Source: Tangfeifania sp. (GTDB lineage: Bacteria; Bacteroidota; Bacteroidia; Bacteroidales; Prolixibacteraceae). Taken from it: 18,607 bases of DNA. The notes beneath the pieces were generated by a model, which did not search any database, was not told the DNA's origin, and saw only the letters and a list, made by a program, of their open reading frames with translations. Shown here piece after piece: positions 7,205 through 15,633 of this stretch. Within the stretch, counting starts at the first letter, position 1; the number at the start of each line of letters is the position of its first letter. The position numbers were made by a program, and so were the translations under genes. The stretch spans positions 1-18,607 of the forward strand of contig JAGYMR010000033.1 in the NCBI GenBank assembly GCA_018400515.1, given 5' to 3'.

Positions 7205-8524
7205 TCAGAGCTGCGCTTTCCTGTTTTTCACGATAAAATGGAATACAACAAAGGCAACAATCAGGATCACCGGAAGTATCGCCATGTTCCGGAGGGTCAT
7301 CTGCGGACCGGCTGTTTCAATGGACCGTCCCATAATGGGCAGAACCATCGAGGTGGCAACAAATCCTGCCCCCCCGAGAATGGACATGCCCAGGGCGCCT
7401 GTCTTGGGAATGAACTCCGATGCCGCTCCGATCATCGTGGGCCAGAAATAGCAGACACCAATGGCAAAAACAACGGCCGAAGCCAGTGTCATCGCCGCGC
7501 CGGTCGAAATGCTCAACAGAAGCAATCCGGCCGCTGAAATGACAGAGGAACCGATCAAAACCCCGGTGGTGTTTAACCGGTGGATCAGGGATCCGGCGAA
7601 ATAACGGCCTACAGCCATAATGCCGGTAACGACCACCAGAATGATCATGGGATTGATCCCGTTCTTTTCAAGCAACGCATTGATCCATTGGGTGGTTCCC
7701 AGCTCCGTGGAGGAGGTAAGCAGCATGGCAAAAAAGACAAAAGGGAACAGAAGATGCACTTTGTTGACCAGCCTTCCTTCCAGAATGGCCAATACGATTA
7801 TTGCCCCGGCGATGATGTAGGGGACGATGCTCCCGGTATCCAGGCTAAACGAGGGTACCGATGCCGCAAAGATCATCAATATGACCATGGCCGTTATGGT
7901 AATGGGCGCCCCGACATTCCGGATCATCTCTTTATAGGAAACGCCGCTTGTAACACGCTCAGTTTCAGGAATCTTCTGGCCCAAAAATAAAAAACCGTAA
8001 ATCGCCAGCGGAATAAATAAAAGACTTACCAGAATCTCCCAGCGCAGGTTCAGTTGATCCATGACAAGCCATGCCAAAACACCCCCAATCACAATCCCTC
8101 CGGGAAACCAGACATGAAACCGGTTCAGCATCTTGGTCCGTTTCTCAGGGAACATGGTGGCCACAAGGGGATTGCAGGCGGCTTCCACACTTCCGTTGCC
8201 GAGACCGATAAATACATTGGCAATAAAAAGCGAGATCATGTCCTTGGCTAAAAGCAACAGGATGATCCCGACCAAATGCATTCCGAAAGCGAGCCACACA
8301 ATGGTCCGCGTTTTAACAATGTCAATGATAAAACCGCCAAAAAACATGGCCAGGGCAAACCCCCAAAAGGCGGGACCGAAGGCATAGCCCACCTCCTCCT
8401 TGGTTAATCCGTAGTCGGTGCTGAAGACCCCTTCAATTTTTGCCCTGATGGCAAACGTAATGGCTGTTACCAGCAGCGCCAGGCAACTGGCAATGAAAAG
8501 CCTTTTTCTTTTTACATCTTCCAT
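7205..8524 (-). CDS. MFS transporter
   Basis: This 439-residue polytopic protein has the usual length of the major facilitator superfamily. About twelve hydrophobic segments alternate with short charged loops, and a central hydrophilic loop lies near residues 185-205 (GQKIPETERVTSGVSYKEM). A variant of MFS motif A follows segment 2 (GGFIIDIVKTRT, 63-74), and a glycine-rich run near 108-112 (GLGNG) fits segment 4. It should move a small solute across the inner membrane using the proton or sodium gradient. The substrate cannot be assigned. The FHVWFPGG stretch recalls sugar permeases of the FucP-like group, and a ThuA-like gene lies 268 bases upstream on the same strand, which makes a sugar or sugar derivative a reasonable guess. 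The ATG at 8524 is followed by a short lysine-arginine stretch and then segment 1, as expected for a correct start. Confidence 0.9.
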   Translation of the reverse strand: MEDVKRKRLFIASCLALLVTAITFAIRAKIEGVFSTDYGLTKEEVGYAFGPAFWGFALAMFFGGFIIDIVKTRTIVWLAFGMHLVGIILLLLAKDMISLFIANVFIGLGNGSVEAACNPLVATMFPEKRTKMLNRFHVWFPGGIVIGGVLAWLVMDQLNLRWEILVSLLFIPLAIYGFLFLGQKIPETERVTSGVSYKEMIRNVGAPITITAMVILMIFAASVPSFSLDTGSIVPYIIAGAIIVLAILEGRLVNKVHLLFPFVFFAMLLTSSTELGTTQWINALLEKNGINPMIILVVVTGIMAVGRYFAGSLIHRLNTTGVLIGSSVISAAGLLLLSISTGAAMTLASAVVFAIGVCYFWPTMIGAASEFIPKTGALGMSILGGAGFVATSMVLPIMGRSIETAGPQMTLRNMAILPVILIVAFVVFHFIVKNRKAQL

Positions 8525-8546
8525 AATACAAACTTTTAAAACATTA

Positions 8547-8580
8547 AAAAATTAATTTTATCAGAAATAAATATTACAAA
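8547..8580 (-). promoter_or_regulatory. Candidate promoter for the MFS gene
   Basis: On the minus strand TTTG (8577-8580) is followed after 22 bases by TAATTTTT (8547-8554), one base off the TAnnTTTG consensus. Initiation would fall near 8541, leaving a leader of about 17 bases before the ATG at 8524. The spacer is slightly long and the region is very AT-rich, so chance matches are likely. Confidence 0.28.
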
Positions 8581-8792
8581 AAGCTCTTTTTCAATCCACA
8601 ACGTGCAGTTCCCCGTTTTTACCGCCATGCTCCCAGACCTCCCGGGCCGTTTCTGCATCTTTTTTGGTTTACATCACCTGCACATTTTTTTCAAATTTCT
8701 TTTCCCGGGGAACGGACAGGGAGTCCGGTTCGACCGGGAAGAGGAACGGAGGGCAAACCGGGCCGGGCGGCAGTCGCCACTCCGGCAGGCGG

Positions 8793-9518
8793 TTACTTCT
8801 CCGGCGGGCCGGAGGATAACCACCGGATGGCATTGGCAAGAATCGTCCGGTAAGGGATGGAACCGTATGCATGGGAATCATGCCCCGGCTGCAGGTAAAC
8901 AATGGTGGAAGCATTGTACCTGTTTACCCAGCCAATGATGGGTGAACTCTCCGGATGATCTGTTTTCAAAAGGGGCCGGACCCCGGGGGAAACACTGAAG
9001 TTGCCATACACCTCATCGAACAACCGGAAATCATCCAGTCCGCGGGTTACCGGATGGTCCCGACCGGCAATTTCAATATCCACCCACACGTCATGTTTAA
9101 AAGAGGAAGCCTCCCCGGAAGAAATGTCCGGACCTTTTTCAATGTATTTCCCGCCTGCAATGTGTTCAAATTCCGGCCACTGCTGGTAGGAGGCCAGTGA
9201 ATGGTGTAAAAAAAGAAAGGGTTTCCCTTCCCTGGTCAGATCAATATAGGCCTGTTTTTCCCTTTCCGAAATGATTTTCCACATGTCGTAAAAAACCAGC
9301 ACATCAAATTGTTTTACGTTCCCCGCGGCGATCGCCTCATTGGCCTCAGGCTGGACCATGTGCCTGTAATCAATGTCCGGCAGGGCGTCAAAAAGTTGGA
9401 AAAAGGCGGTAGTGTCATAGGCATGCCCCCCCGTCACCAACAACACCTTTACGGGCTGTGCCCGCAGCGAAAGGCACAAAAAAAAGAGTGCAACAAATAA
9501 TAAAAACGGTCGTTTCAT
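8793..9518 (-). CDS. Exported ThuA-like domain protein
   Basis: The 241-residue protein begins with a signal peptide (1-21, ending LRAQ) and is otherwise one complete ThuA domain (Pfam PF06283, glutamine-amidotransferase-like fold). Family blocks in order are VLLVTGGHAYD (25-35), DVLVFYDMW (72-80), KPFLFLHHSLASYQQWPEF (99-117), HIAGGKYIEKG (119-129), DHPVTRGLDDFRLFDEVYGN (154-173) and YLQPGHDSHAYG (208-219), then the typical end with NAIRWL. ThuA takes part in trehalose and related disaccharide use in rhizobia. In Bacteroidota, exported relatives occur near oxidoreductases and sugar permeases, but a defined reaction is not established. The MFS gene lies downstream on the same strand. The last codons form a GC-rich inverted repeat. 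The ATG at 9518 is chosen because the signal peptide starts there. Confidence 0.9.
   Translation of the reverse strand: MKRPFLLFVALFFLCLSLRAQPVKVLLVTGGHAYDTTAFFQLFDALPDIDYRHMVQPEANEAIAAGNVKQFDVLVFYDMWKIISEREKQAYIDLTREGKPFLFLHHSLASYQQWPEFEHIAGGKYIEKGPDISSGEASSFKHDVWVDIEIAGRDHPVTRGLDDFRLFDEVYGNFSVSPGVRPLLKTDHPESSPIIGWVNRYNASTIVYLQPGHDSHAYGSIPYRTILANAIRWLSSGPPEK
8799..8814 (-). repeat. GC-rich inverted repeat at the end of the ThuA-like gene
   Basis: CTCCGGC and GCCGGAG are perfect 7-base arms around two bases, lying over the last codons (S-G-P-P-E). No T-run follows on the minus strand, so a terminator role is unproven. A small CCGGT/ACCGG hairpin with a TCG loop lies further downstream at 8725-8737. 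Confidence 0.45.
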
Positions 9519-9675
9519 ATTTTGGTTGATCCTTGGTTTAGCAAAAAGAAGGCACCCTCATTCCGGTTTGTTGCAACTCCCCTAAAAAGAAAAAAAACTG
9601 ACTCACAATGACTTAAATTTCAAACATCCGAAAAAAGGAAGCACTAAGCCGTATCAAAAATAATAATTATAATCA

Positions 9676-9696
9676 TAAAAACAGGATCTGTTTTTA
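9676..9696. promoter_or_regulatory. Perfect 9-base inverted repeat upstream of the AsmA-like gene
   Basis: TAAAAACAG (9676-9684) and CTGTTTTTA (9688-9696) are perfect arms around GAT. The dyad lies in an AT-rich spacer, centred about 50 bases upstream of the candidate -7 element at 9737. It may be an operator or a weak terminator in the other direction. With only two G-C pairs per stem, a stable RNA hairpin is unlikely. Confidence 0.35.
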
Positions 9697-9736
9697 ATTT
9701 TTATGCCGGAGGGAAACCCGGTAAGGCGAATATCTT

Positions 9737-9744
9737 TATATTTG
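9737..9744 (+). promoter_or_regulatory. Candidate -7 element for the AsmA-like gene
   Basis: TATATTTG fully matches TAnnTTTG. Transcription would begin near 9750, giving a leader of about 60 bases to the ATG at 9813. A second partial match, TATCTTTA, abuts it at 9731-9738. No TTTG is found at the -33 position. Confidence 0.48.
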
Positions 9745-9812
9745 AAACAGGCATGAAATTTTATTTGAGCGCGACGGATGGAGCGACCATGTTGATATAA
9801 GCATAAAAGAAA

Positions 9813-12800
9813 ATGAAGAAAAAAGGAAAAAAATTAGCAATCACTGCAGGCGTAATCTCAGGGGGCCTTTTGTTGCTGGTGCTTGCAGCTGTTTTCCTGG
9901 CCTGGTTCACATTTCCGGGGTATGTTGAAAAAAACCTTCCCCGGTTGGTGGCCCGGCAATCGGAAGGACAGTACCTTCTCCGCATTGAAAATGTGGAACA
10001 GCAGCTTTTTCCTTTCGCTCTCCGGTTTTCGGACGTACGTCTTATTCCTCAAAAGAATGTTTCCGGAGAAGCCCACGGCCAAACAACCCTGGCTTTTCAT
10101 GCACGCGAAATAAAGGTTGAAGGCCTCGATATTAAATTCCTATTTGAAAAAAACACTTTTTCGGCACGAAAAATCGTAATCACCCGGCCGGACATCCGGT
10201 TTTCGGGTGAAAACATATTCCAAAACGATTCGGCACAGCTGGCCGGTAAAGCAATTGCCGCAATTCAACCGGTTTTTTCGCGAGGACTCCGGGAAATCAA
10301 AATCGGGCAAATTGATTTTGTGGACGCCAATTTCGGCTTATACGCCAACGCCGGGGATCCGGAACTGATCTCCGGGGCCGACCATGTCTCCCTGACAATA
10401 AAGGAATTTCGAACCAATCCGGCCCTTCTGTCCCGCCAAAGCCGCCCCTTTGAGACCGGGGATGTCCTGGTGAAAATTTTAAACTCAAGAAATGACATGG
10501 GGGACAGTCTGCATGTGATGACCATTGACACCCTCGAATATTCCCTGAAAACAACGGATATCCGGGCCGCGGGATTCCATTTGTATCCCCGCTTCCACAC
10601 AAAAAAGAAAAACCTTTACCGGGTCACTGTTCCGGAGGTCTATGTCAGGGGAAAAAGCATTGCCAGCTTTGCACTGGAAGATTCCCTGAAGATCAGCTAC
10701 CTGGAATTTGACAATCCCACCATCCGGTTTTACCGGAAAGAAAATCCGGGAAAGTTAAAACTGGAAGATTTCAATGATTTTGATCTCTACACCCTTGTTC
10801 AAAACCACTTCTCCAAGATGGAGGTCGACAGTTTTTTCCTTGCCGGGGCCCGGCTCGAAATTTTCAGGCAGCCCGACACGGTAAATTACCAGCAAAAATT
10901 TGAATCGGTGAATATCGTTCTGAACGGTTTTGCCCTGGATTCAACGTCGGCCCAGAATCGCCAAAAACTGCTGCATTCCGATGATATTGAAATGCAGGTA
11001 AACGATTACCACCTCCGGATGCAAGAGAACAGCCATGCGTTCCGGGCCGACTCCCTGTTTGTTTCCACTTTTTCGGAACGGCTGGGAGCAAAAAAGATAT
11101 ACATTACCCCCGAAAGCTCAGCAGCCCTGAAAAACCGCACGGAATTAGACATTACCTGCCAGGCACTGAATATTGAAGAGGTGGACCTGCGGAATTTATA
11201 CCATACCCGCACCCTGCCCACCTCCAAAATTGAAATCCTTGCCCCGGTTGTCAGACTGCAAAACCATACCGGCAGAGAGAAACCGGCACAGGAAGAAGAA
11301 GCGGGACTGCTGTTCGATCTGGTGTCGGATTACCTCCTCGGCGTCTATTCCAACCTGGTCATAATCGAAAACGGAAAACTGAGCATTCAGAACCGGCAGA
11401 ATCAAAAAGTGCAAGGCTACTTTGAAACCAGCTTTAACTTCAGCCTGACCGATTTTTCACTGGATTCAACAAGCACCCAAAGATCCGATAAATTCTTCTT
11501 TGCCACCAATTTCGATTTGCAGTTTTCGGACTACCGGATGCGCCTGGCGGACGACCTTCACAAGCTGACCATGAAAAAGGCATCTGTCTCGGGCATGGAG
11601 CAAAAGGTACAGATTGAAAATCTCCGGCTTGATCCCGTTACCAACAACATTTCATTCAACACCCTGCAAAACCACCGCCGGTCGGAATTGTACCACATTG
11701 CGATACCGCAAATTCATCTGCAGGGGGTGAACCTGAAAAAGGCATTCTTTGACAAAGAACTAAAAATCAATGATTTCAAAATACTTCATCCGGACATCCA
11801 TTTTGAAAACTTCGGTTCGTTACGGCACAACAGGGAGAAAATAGACTTCTCCGAATTCTTCAAACTGATTTTCAATTACATTCACGACTTTGACATCCAA
11901 CATTTTTCGGTACCCAGCGGCAAGCTGACCTGGGTGAACCACACGCGCGAAGGCAAAGTCCTCTCCTTCGACAATGCATTTTCTGCCTCGCTCGGAAATT
12001 TCCGGCTGAACAAAGCCGAACTGGAAAAAAAGCGGCTGTTTTTTTCCGACAACTTCAATGTAACCATCAAGGATCAGCAATTCACGTTATCCGACAGTGT
12101 TCATGTCTTAAAAGCTGCTTCCATTGGTTTGTCGTCGTCGGATGCATCGGTAACCATCAAAAACGCCCTGCTGTATCCACTAATCACTTCCGGAAAATAC
12201 AAAGATTTACCCACAACCTACCAGGTGTCCATTCCCGAATTAAGGATCAGCGATTTCGATTTCCGGAAAGCCTGGCATTCGCGAAAACCAACCATCCGGA
12301 AACTGGAGGTCGTATCGCCCCGGTTCCAGGTCTACAACCAGAAAGGGGATGCCCAGTCCCTGAATCTGAACAACTACAAATTTCCCCTCCCCTCCTTTGT
12401 CAAAACCCTCCGGATCAACGATTTCAGTATCATTGACGGCGAAATGATCACTTATCAACGGGAGGAAAACAAACACCGGGCTATGGCCCGTTTCAATTTC
12501 AATTTCAATATGCCGGGGGTGGTCATGCAAAACAATAAAAACAACCAGATCCACATCTCCAGCAGGAACATGATTCTGAACATTTCCCGCTTTAAAGCCC
12601 CGCTGGGAAAAGTTCATACCTTCGCGGCCGGCAACATCAGCTATGACCGGAAGCAGCAGACCATCTCCGTTGACTCTCTGCAGGTGGCCCCATTTTTTGA
12701 GGGGAGCAACGGAAATATTTTCCGGATCTTTACCCCCTCCGTAGACTTCACCGGTTTTGACCTCAACACGGCTTTGAACGAAAACAAATTCGCCTTTTCC

Positions 12801-14081
12801 TCCATTAACATTCAGGATCCTTCCGTTGCGATTGAAGTCAACCAGGAGATCCGGGAAGACACCCTGGACTTTTTGAAAAACCTGGACCTCTATCCGTATA
12901 CCCGACCTTACCTGGATGAGATCCGGGTGGACAACCTCCGGTTGCAAAACGCCGACCTGAACCTGAACTGGCTGCAAAAAGAGCTGTTCAAAAACAAAAT
13001 CAATCTGAACTTTAAAAACATCCTGATCACAAAAAATCAACCCCCTTCCAACCTGCTGAATTCCGAAGCATTTGAAATATCCACCACGAATCTGAGGACA
13101 ACAAGCAGCGACAATCTTTATGAATATTCAGCGGGAGCCCTGCGGTACAATTCGGCCCGGCACCGGGTCCTGCTGAGCGACATCCGGATCCGGCCCCTCC
13201 TTGAAAAACAGGAATTCCCTATCCAAAAAGGATTTCAGACCGATGTGGTCAATGCCCGCATCGATTTTTTTGAAATCGGGGGGATTGATGAAAAAAAATG
13301 GCTGAAAACAAACATCCTGGATGCTTCGGTCCTCCGGATCGGTCCCGCCGACCTGCAAATATTCCGGAACAAGCGCTATCCCTTTAACCCGGACCAGCGT
13401 CCTCCCTGGCCGCAGGATCTGATAAAAAACATCCGGCAGCCATTTGTATTCGACTCCCTGCAGTTACTGCCTTCGCGGATCAGGTACAGCGAACTGACCA
13501 GCCTTTCGGACCAGCCGGGGTATGTGGAATTCAATGACCTGGCCTTTTCGGGCAGCTGTCTGTCAAACATTGAAGAGATATACCGGCAGCATAAATATTT
13601 TACCGTGGATGCCCGGACCCGCCTATACAACCAATCCCTCCTGCAAGCCCGGTTCCGGTTTGACTTAACGGCCCCGGATTACGCCCACACCGCTAAAGGA
13701 TCGCTGCGCCCCATGCCCCTTTCACCCGTAAACAACATGCTCGAAAAAGCCGAACCCATGTCTGTTGAAGCCGGAAAACTGAATCACTTCGAATTTGACC
13801 TCCGCTTGAATGCCGACCGGTCAACAGGACTTCTGTACCTGGAATACAACGATTTAAATATTGCGGTGATGGCATACAAAAGAGAAGGCTGGCAAAAAAA
13901 CGGACTGGCTTCCTTCTGGGCCAACCATATGATCCTCAACAAACAAACACCAGACAAAAAAGATCCGGTGCCCGTTTCCATCGCTTATGAACGCGACAAA
14001 AAGCGGTCAATCATCAACTTTTGGTGGAAATCCATCTACTCCGGCACCAAAAAGGTGCTGGGCATTCCGGAAAAGAAATAG
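9813..14081 (+). CDS. Large membrane-anchored AsmA/DUF748-like repeat protein
   Basis: The 1422-residue protein starts with a lysine-rich cytoplasmic tip (1-7) and one membrane segment (about 9-31). The rest is a long exported region rich in short alternating beta strands. This architecture matches the AsmA-like superfamily (AsmA, TamB, YhdP, DUF748), whose members form a long hydrophobic groove across the periplasm and are implicated in phospholipid or protein transport between membranes. The C-terminal part resembles DUF748 ends (KGSLRPMPLSPVNNMLEKAE, 1295-1314, and FEFDLRLNADRSTG, 1326-1339). Seven divergent repeats are visible. An anchor of the form Y-x-V-x-hydrophobic-P...G-x-D recurs at 92, 268, 444, 626, 802, 969 and about 1142, each followed about 30 residues later by a P-x-I-x-F-like segment (NPTIRF 301-306, HPDIHF 659-664). 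The start at 9813 is supported by the membrane anchor and the upstream -7 element. No partner gene is adjacent. Exact function is not known. Confidence 0.78.
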   Translation: MKKKGKKLAITAGVISGGLLLLVLAAVFLAWFTFPGYVEKNLPRLVARQSEGQYLLRIENVEQQLFPFALRFSDVRLIPQKNVSGEAHGQTTLAFHAREIKVEGLDIKFLFEKNTFSARKIVITRPDIRFSGENIFQNDSAQLAGKAIAAIQPVFSRGLREIKIGQIDFVDANFGLYANAGDPELISGADHVSLTIKEFRTNPALLSRQSRPFETGDVLVKILNSRNDMGDSLHVMTIDTLEYSLKTTDIRAAGFHLYPRFHTKKKNLYRVTVPEVYVRGKSIASFALEDSLKISYLEFDNPTIRFYRKENPGKLKLEDFNDFDLYTLVQNHFSKMEVDSFFLAGARLEIFRQPDTVNYQQKFESVNIVLNGFALDSTSAQNRQKLLHSDDIEMQVNDYHLRMQENSHAFRADSLFVSTFSERLGAKKIYITPESSAALKNRTELDITCQALNIEEVDLRNLYHTRTLPTSKIEILAPVVRLQNHTGREKPAQEEEAGLLFDLVSDYLLGVYSNLVIIENGKLSIQNRQNQKVQGYFETSFNFSLTDFSLDSTSTQRSDKFFFATNFDLQFSDYRMRLADDLHKLTMKKASVSGMEQKVQIENLRLDPVTNNISFNTLQNHRRSELYHIAIPQIHLQGVNLKKAFFDKELKINDFKILHPDIHFENFGSLRHNREKIDFSEFFKLIFNYIHDFDIQHFSVPSGKLTWVNHTREGKVLSFDNAFSASLGNFRLNKAELEKKRLFFSDNFNVTIKDQQFTLSDSVHVLKAASIGLSSSDASVTIKNALLYPLITSGKYKDLPTTYQVSIPELRISDFDFRKAWHSRKPTIRKLEVVSPRFQVYNQKGDAQSLNLNNYKFPLPSFVKTLRINDFSIIDGEMITYQREENKHRAMARFNFNFNMPGVVMQNNKNNQIHISSRNMILNISRFKAPLGKVHTFAAGNISYDRKQQTISVDSLQVAPFFEGSNGNIFRIFTPSVDFTGFDLNTALNENKFAFSSINIQDPSVAIEVNQEIREDTLDFLKNLDLYPYTRPYLDEIRVDNLRLQNADLNLNWLQKELFKNKINLNFKNILITKNQPPSNLLNSEAFEISTTNLRTTSSDNLYEYSAGALRYNSARHRVLLSDIRIRPLLEKQEFPIQKGFQTDVVNARIDFFEIGGIDEKKWLKTNILDASVLRIGPADLQIFRNKRYPFNPDQRPPWPQDLIKNIRQPFVFDSLQLLPSRIRYSELTSLSDQPGYVEFNDLAFSGSCLSNIEEIYRQHKYFTVDARTRLYNQSLLQARFRFDLTAPDYAHTAKGSLRPMPLSPVNNMLEKAEPMSVEAGKLNHFEFDLRLNADRSTGLLYLEYNDLNIAVMAYKREGWQKNGLASFWANHMILNKQTPDKKDPVPVSIAYERDKKRSIINFWWKSIYSGTKKVLGIPEKK

Positions 14082-14111
14082 CTTTCCCGGGATAATCCGT
14101 TCGGCAAACCA

Positions 14112-14153
14112 CCGGCTTTCAAGCGTTTAGCCGGCTCCTGCGGGGTCCACCCC
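14112..14153 (+). terminator. Weak hairpin pair after the AsmA-like gene
   Basis: CCGGCT (14112-14117) pairs with AGCCGG (14129-14134). A second small stem, GGGG/CCCC (14142-14153), is followed by CCAAAATTTT, which gives only a short T-run. Together they could slow transcription between this gene and the lipoprotein gene, but neither is a textbook terminator. Confidence 0.2.
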
Positions 14154-14198
14154 CAAAATTTTGCCGGAAAAATTTCCCTGCGCCTCTATTTTTATCCT

Positions 14199-14206
14199 TA
14201 TCTTTG
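14199..14206 (+). promoter_or_regulatory. Candidate -7 element for the lipoprotein hydrolase gene
   Basis: TATCTTTG fully matches TAnnTTTG, and TTTC at 14173-14176 is a one-mismatch -33 element 22 bases upstream. Initiation would fall near 14212, a leader of about 12 bases. This element lies inside the possible TTG-start extension from 14161, which argues for the ATG at 14224 as the true start. Confidence 0.48.
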
Positions 14207-14223
14207 GGAGAAAAATTTCACCG

Positions 14224-15462
14224 ATGAAGATAAATACCGCTTTAAAATTAAAATCGTTATTGCTCGCTTTTACTGTTCTTCTCTTCTCCTCCTGCCACAA
14301 CTGGTTTGATGATGAGACCGAGCCCGAATATGAATACCTGGTGGATTACACCACCTACCGTACCTACCCGTTTCTCATTCTTGAAACAATTTTTGACGAA
14401 TGGGTCAGTGAGAATCCCGACATGGCATTTCTGCAGGAACGGATCGAACACGGGGTAACGATCTGCAAGGTTTATTACAACACGACTTTTCAGGGAGAGC
14501 CCATTGTTGCATCGGGACTGGCCTGTTTTCCGATGGGCGATGGCACTTTTCCGCTCATCAGTTTTCAGAACGGCACCAATACGGAACACGAAAAGGCCCC
14601 CACGGAAAATCCCGACGACCTCTTTTTTCAAATGCTGGAATCGGTGGCTTCGGCCGGATTTGTCATATCACTTCCCGACTACCTGGGCTTCGGAGCATCA
14701 GCGGAGGATACCTTCCACCCCTACATGCATAAAGAGTCAACGGTACAGAGTGTTGTTGACATGCTCCGGGCAGTGAAGGAGCTGGCGGACCACGAACTGA
14801 ACGTGGCAATCAACAATGATCTGTACATCACCGGTTACTCCCAGGGAGGCTGGGCCACCATGCAACTCCAGAAAGCCCTGGAAGGAAGTTACGCAGGAGA
14901 GTTCAACCTGAAGGCCAGTGCCTGCGGGGCCGGTCCTTATGACCTCGCTTACATCAATGAATACATCCTGGAGCAGGCCACCTATCCCATGCCTTATTTT
15001 GTCGGTTATATCTTCCACAGTTACATGAACCTGAATGCCATGTCCACCCCGGTCGATTCCGTTTTCAATGATCCTTACGCCTCCCGGATTCCCGGTCTTT
15101 ACGACGGATCCAAATCGGGTGAGGAGATCAATGAGAAACTCACCACTCAGGTGAATGCTTTGTTCAGGGAAAACTACCGGGAAAATTACCTGACCGATAC
15201 CACCTTCAATTCCCTGCGGGCCGCCCTGGAAGAGAACAGCATCGATGCATGGGCCACCAATACCCCGACCATGATCTTTCATGGTACCGAAGATAAATTT
15301 GTTCCTTACCAGGTTTCCGAAAATATCTACAACGATTTTCAGTCAACAGGCATTCCGGCCAGCCGCGTTGTGCTGCAACCCCTGGAGGGAAAAGGACACA
15401 CCACAGGAATTCTTCCGGCCGGACTGGCATCCATTGAATGGATTCTGGAGATGGCGGATTGA
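14224..15462 (+). CDS. Lipoprotein alpha/beta hydrolase, probably surface-exposed esterase or lipase
   Basis: The 412-residue product begins with a lipoprotein signal ending LLFSSC, so C24 should be the lipidated residue. The next residues (HNWFDDETE) are acidic, as in the Bacteroidota lipoprotein export signal that sends lipoproteins to the cell surface. The body is an alpha/beta hydrolase: substrate-side segment PDYLGFGAS (151-159), nucleophile elbow G204-Y-S206-Q-G208, probable acid D357 in FHGTEDKFVP, and histidine H392 in GKGHTTG. The order and spacing (S206, D357, H392) and the NGTNTEHEKAP and YLGFG segments resemble secretory lipases (Pfam LIP) and related fungal or bacterial esterases. 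The likely role is hydrolysis of an external ester, with substrate unknown. An in-frame TTG at 14161 would extend the protein but would put a second hydrophobic stretch ahead of the lipobox. It follows the AsmA-like gene by 142 bases on the same strand and has its own -7 element. Confidence 0.85.
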   Translation: MKINTALKLKSLLLAFTVLLFSSCHNWFDDETEPEYEYLVDYTTYRTYPFLILETIFDEWVSENPDMAFLQERIEHGVTICKVYYNTTFQGEPIVASGLACFPMGDGTFPLISFQNGTNTEHEKAPTENPDDLFFQMLESVASAGFVISLPDYLGFGASAEDTFHPYMHKESTVQSVVDMLRAVKELADHELNVAINNDLYITGYSQGGWATMQLQKALEGSYAGEFNLKASACGAGPYDLAYINEYILEQATYPMPYFVGYIFHSYMNLNAMSTPVDSVFNDPYASRIPGLYDGSKSGEEINEKLTTQVNALFRENYRENYLTDTTFNSLRAALEENSIDAWATNTPTMIFHGTEDKFVPYQVSENIYNDFQSTGIPASRVVLQPLEGKGHTTGILPAGLASIEWILEMAD

Positions 15463-15633
15463 AACGGACATGATGCTACCATCAAAAAAGAATAAAACGG
15501 GCATGTTTTTCCAAACACAAAAGGAAAGTAAAAAAAATAAATGCGTACTCCAAGGTCCCCTGGCCCTGGGGTGAATAACGCTGGAAATATTTATTCAGAA
15601 ATGGGGGATCCCGGAAAGCCTGAAAACACTGGT

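Noticed and set aside
8725..8737. CCGGT/ACCGG mini-hairpin downstream of the ThuA-like gene as a terminator
   Set aside because: Five-pair stem without a T-run. Similar CCGG palindromes are frequent across the window.
12240..13040. 266-codon open frame on the minus strand inside the AsmA-like gene
   Set aside because: It is antisense to a gene with clear repeats and a membrane anchor. Its translation is valine-rich and low in complexity with no family features.
15554..15571. CCCC/GGGG hairpin after the lipoprotein hydrolase gene as a terminator
   Set aside because: The stem is only four to five pairs and no T-run follows on either strand.
15471..15575. 34-codon plus-strand ORF between the lipoprotein and TPR genes
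   Set aside because: Lysine-rich low-complexity translation with no ribosome-binding or promoter signal. Most likely spacer.
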